Shown here: in pieces, positions 62,801-64,000 of the stretch
How positions within the stretch are numbered: position 1 is the first letter of the stretch
Layout of the letters: every line of letters begins with the position of its first letter
Assembly (NCBI GenBank): GCA_019188255.1
Contig: JAETXT010000011.1
Span: 2,542,001 to 2,606,000 of the forward strand
Reading direction: 5' to 3'
Length of the DNA: 64,000 nucleotides
Source: Verticillium longisporum
Taxonomy: Eukaryota; Ascomycota; Sordariomycetes; Glomerellales; Plectosphaerellaceae
The notes under the pieces: model-generated
Database searches by the model: none
Told to the model about the DNA's origin: nothing
Seen by the model: only the letters and a program-made list of their open reading frames with translations
Position numbers and translations under genes: made by a program

Positions 62801-64000
62801 CTCGAACTGATAGACCAGCGATGACAGGAAAGAATCGATCAGGTCAGGGGGCTCAGCCTGTTCCTCGTCGTTGAGAGCAATGCGCGGTTTAGGCTGTCGA
62901 ATCCTGCGTAGATACTCGAGTTCGCGTGAGGTGTCCAGGTCTTTGATCTTGCCGCCCATGTAACCTAGAATCTCCATTACTGTCGAGATTGTCTCTGGTG
63001 ACAGTTGAATGTCCAATCCATCGCTTTTGAAGTTGAATGATCTCTCCTCCTCGCCAGTATCAGTATGTCGTGTGCTTGCCGATATGAGAGCCCCAAATGT
63101 GATGCTACCGCAGGATCTCATTGCGCCCTCGCTACCCTTTGGATGTCAAACATGATTGACCGTAGATTGACATGGAGTTCCGGTTGCGCAAGAATCGGAC
63201 GGTGTGCATCGTGTCTGTTGGCCACTTCCAAGTGTACTCTGTCAAGACTGAAGCATAAGTATGCTAGATCATGTTCTCCTGACTTGAGAGGCGTATTGCC
63301 GAAGATTTCGAGACCTGCCAAGGTCGCATGGACCGTGTAGACCAGTTTCTGCTCTTGAGTTGGAGGTGATAAGACTTGAGGTTCTTTCACAAGCTTTTCT
63401 CGCCCAAAAATATCATTCGCGTGCTCCTGTATGGATTTGATTTGCTCTTGCGCCTCATTCAGGGTATTGGAAATTTGGGGACGGTTGAGGGCACCGAGAA
63501 GGCTATAGACGGCAGATGCATCGAGCTGTATCAGCTCAACGGAGGCGAACACCGTCACAGAATGCTCGGTTGGACCCATGCGACTCTTGATTCGGCCGTT
63601 TGTTGGCGGAATACGAAGAAGCGAGATGCTTCGCGGCTGATTGTTGACATTGACTCGGAAGTCGTGTTGATTTTCCTTGATATCAAAGTCAAAGATGAGC
63701 TCCTTGCCGAAATTCGCCGCTACAGCAGCCCGAGAGACAACTCCTGACAAATTATACGTGAGGGACTGGAGTAGTGGCACGCTGATATCATACTCATCAA
63801 GGAACATTGCCACATTGACTCTGAATGATGATATCCTTTCCGCAATGCTGTGGTCGTCGCTGTGTGTCGGCGGGCTAGATGGAAGCTGCTCTTTCAATTG
63901 GTAAAGCTGTGCAAGCTCATCTTTGACCAAAACATCGACGACTTCGAGGAGAACTATTGGGTCTTGCCGCACCACAAAGGTGAGGGACTGGCTGCTTGCT
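59898..64000 (-). CDS. CSF1: Csf1 (bridge-like lipid transfer protein), C-terminal part
   Basis: Partial: the gene enters from the right edge on the minus strand and ends at 59898. About 1,368 residues are visible, with no intron seen. Csf1 is the fungal BLTP1/Tweek relative, a very long tube-like lipid transfer protein at membrane contacts, named for low-temperature fermentation. Support is family wording along the frame: VVRQDPIVLLEVVDVLV, NLRSIMFDIQRVAR, KIKDLDTSRELEYLRRIRQP, ACKIEYRDNDQEDPALYGE, and the conserved end LRDMGEATPPLEWIGLHRD then LLELAGEVEDAYGRI. A seven-residue poly-Gln lies at 60135-60155 in a Ser-rich loop. Two one-base losses interrupt the frame: 63126-63128 (C run on the plus strand) and 62140-62142 (G run). 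The repeated beta-strand pattern throughout is as expected for this class. The N-terminus and start lie outside the window. Confidence 0.9.
60135..60155 (-). repeat. CAG repeat coding seven Gln in Csf1
   Basis: Seven consecutive Gln codons (one CAA among CAG) inside a disordered-looking, Ser/Pro-rich insertion of Csf1 (GGPSPSSLSA before, KITAEV after). Probably length-variable between strains. Confidence 0.85.

Overview
The window is nuclear DNA of a filamentous ascomycete (Pezizomycotina, most likely Sordariomycetes). Introns are short (about 41-115 nt, a few longer) with GT..AG ends and CTAAC/CTGAC-like branch sites. Highly expressed genes favour C-ending codons, and the gene set is typically fungal (fused CPSase-ATCase, Dicer-like protein, TRPY-type vacuolar channel, Csf1, DUF3425 bZIP). 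I cannot name the species. No tRNA, rRNA, CRISPR, transposon or secondary-metabolite cluster was recognised.

Layout: 1-2.7 kb, no gene seen; 2.7-3.7 kb, cyclin (+); 4.2-5.1 kb, pyridoxamine-phosphate oxidase (-); 5.8-12.6 kb, URA2 multifunctional pyrimidine enzyme (-); 12.6-15.5 kb, no gene seen; 15.5-19.3 kb, Yvc1 channel (+); 19.8-20.1 kb, small membrane protein (-); 21.6-23.6 kb, conserved unknown (+); 24.0-25.1 kb, Tap42 (-); 26.1-30.9 kb, Dicer-like protein (+); 31.2-31.8 kb, hotdog thioesterase (-); 32.4-34.1 kb, unknown basic protein with an internal TAG (+); 34.3-36.1 kb, MFS transporter (-); 36.9-38.0 kb, unknown (-); 39.6-40.5 kb, single-pass membrane protein (+); 42.6-46.3 kb, homeodomain/C2H2 factor with helical repeats (+); 47.1-48.4 kb, bZIP-like DUF3425 protein (+); 49.6-51.5 kb, methylenetetrahydrofolate reductase (+); 52.6-55.0 kb, RBM26/27-like RNA-binding protein (-); 55.7-58.6 kb, eEF2 (-); 59.9 kb to the right edge, C-terminal part of Csf1 (-).

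The genes do not form a pathway or cluster. They are independent single-copy loci, mostly housekeeping (pyrimidines, vitamin B6, one-carbon metabolism, translation, TOR/PP2A signalling, RNA silencing, lipid transfer, ion transport).

The most striking signal is not one gene. Fourteen single-base reading-frame breaks occur in seven otherwise intact conserved genes, each in or beside a short homopolymer. In the six genes complete in the window, compensating every break makes the CDS length an exact multiple of three. The simplest reading is sequence error in the assembly. MTHFR and the gene at 32446 each also carry an in-frame TAG, which homopolymer error does not explain. I found no convincing new biological system. 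The best biological leads are the repeat-bearing homeodomain/C2H2 factor, the GC-AG intron in MTHFR, and the tiny conserved-looking membrane protein at 19753-20065.
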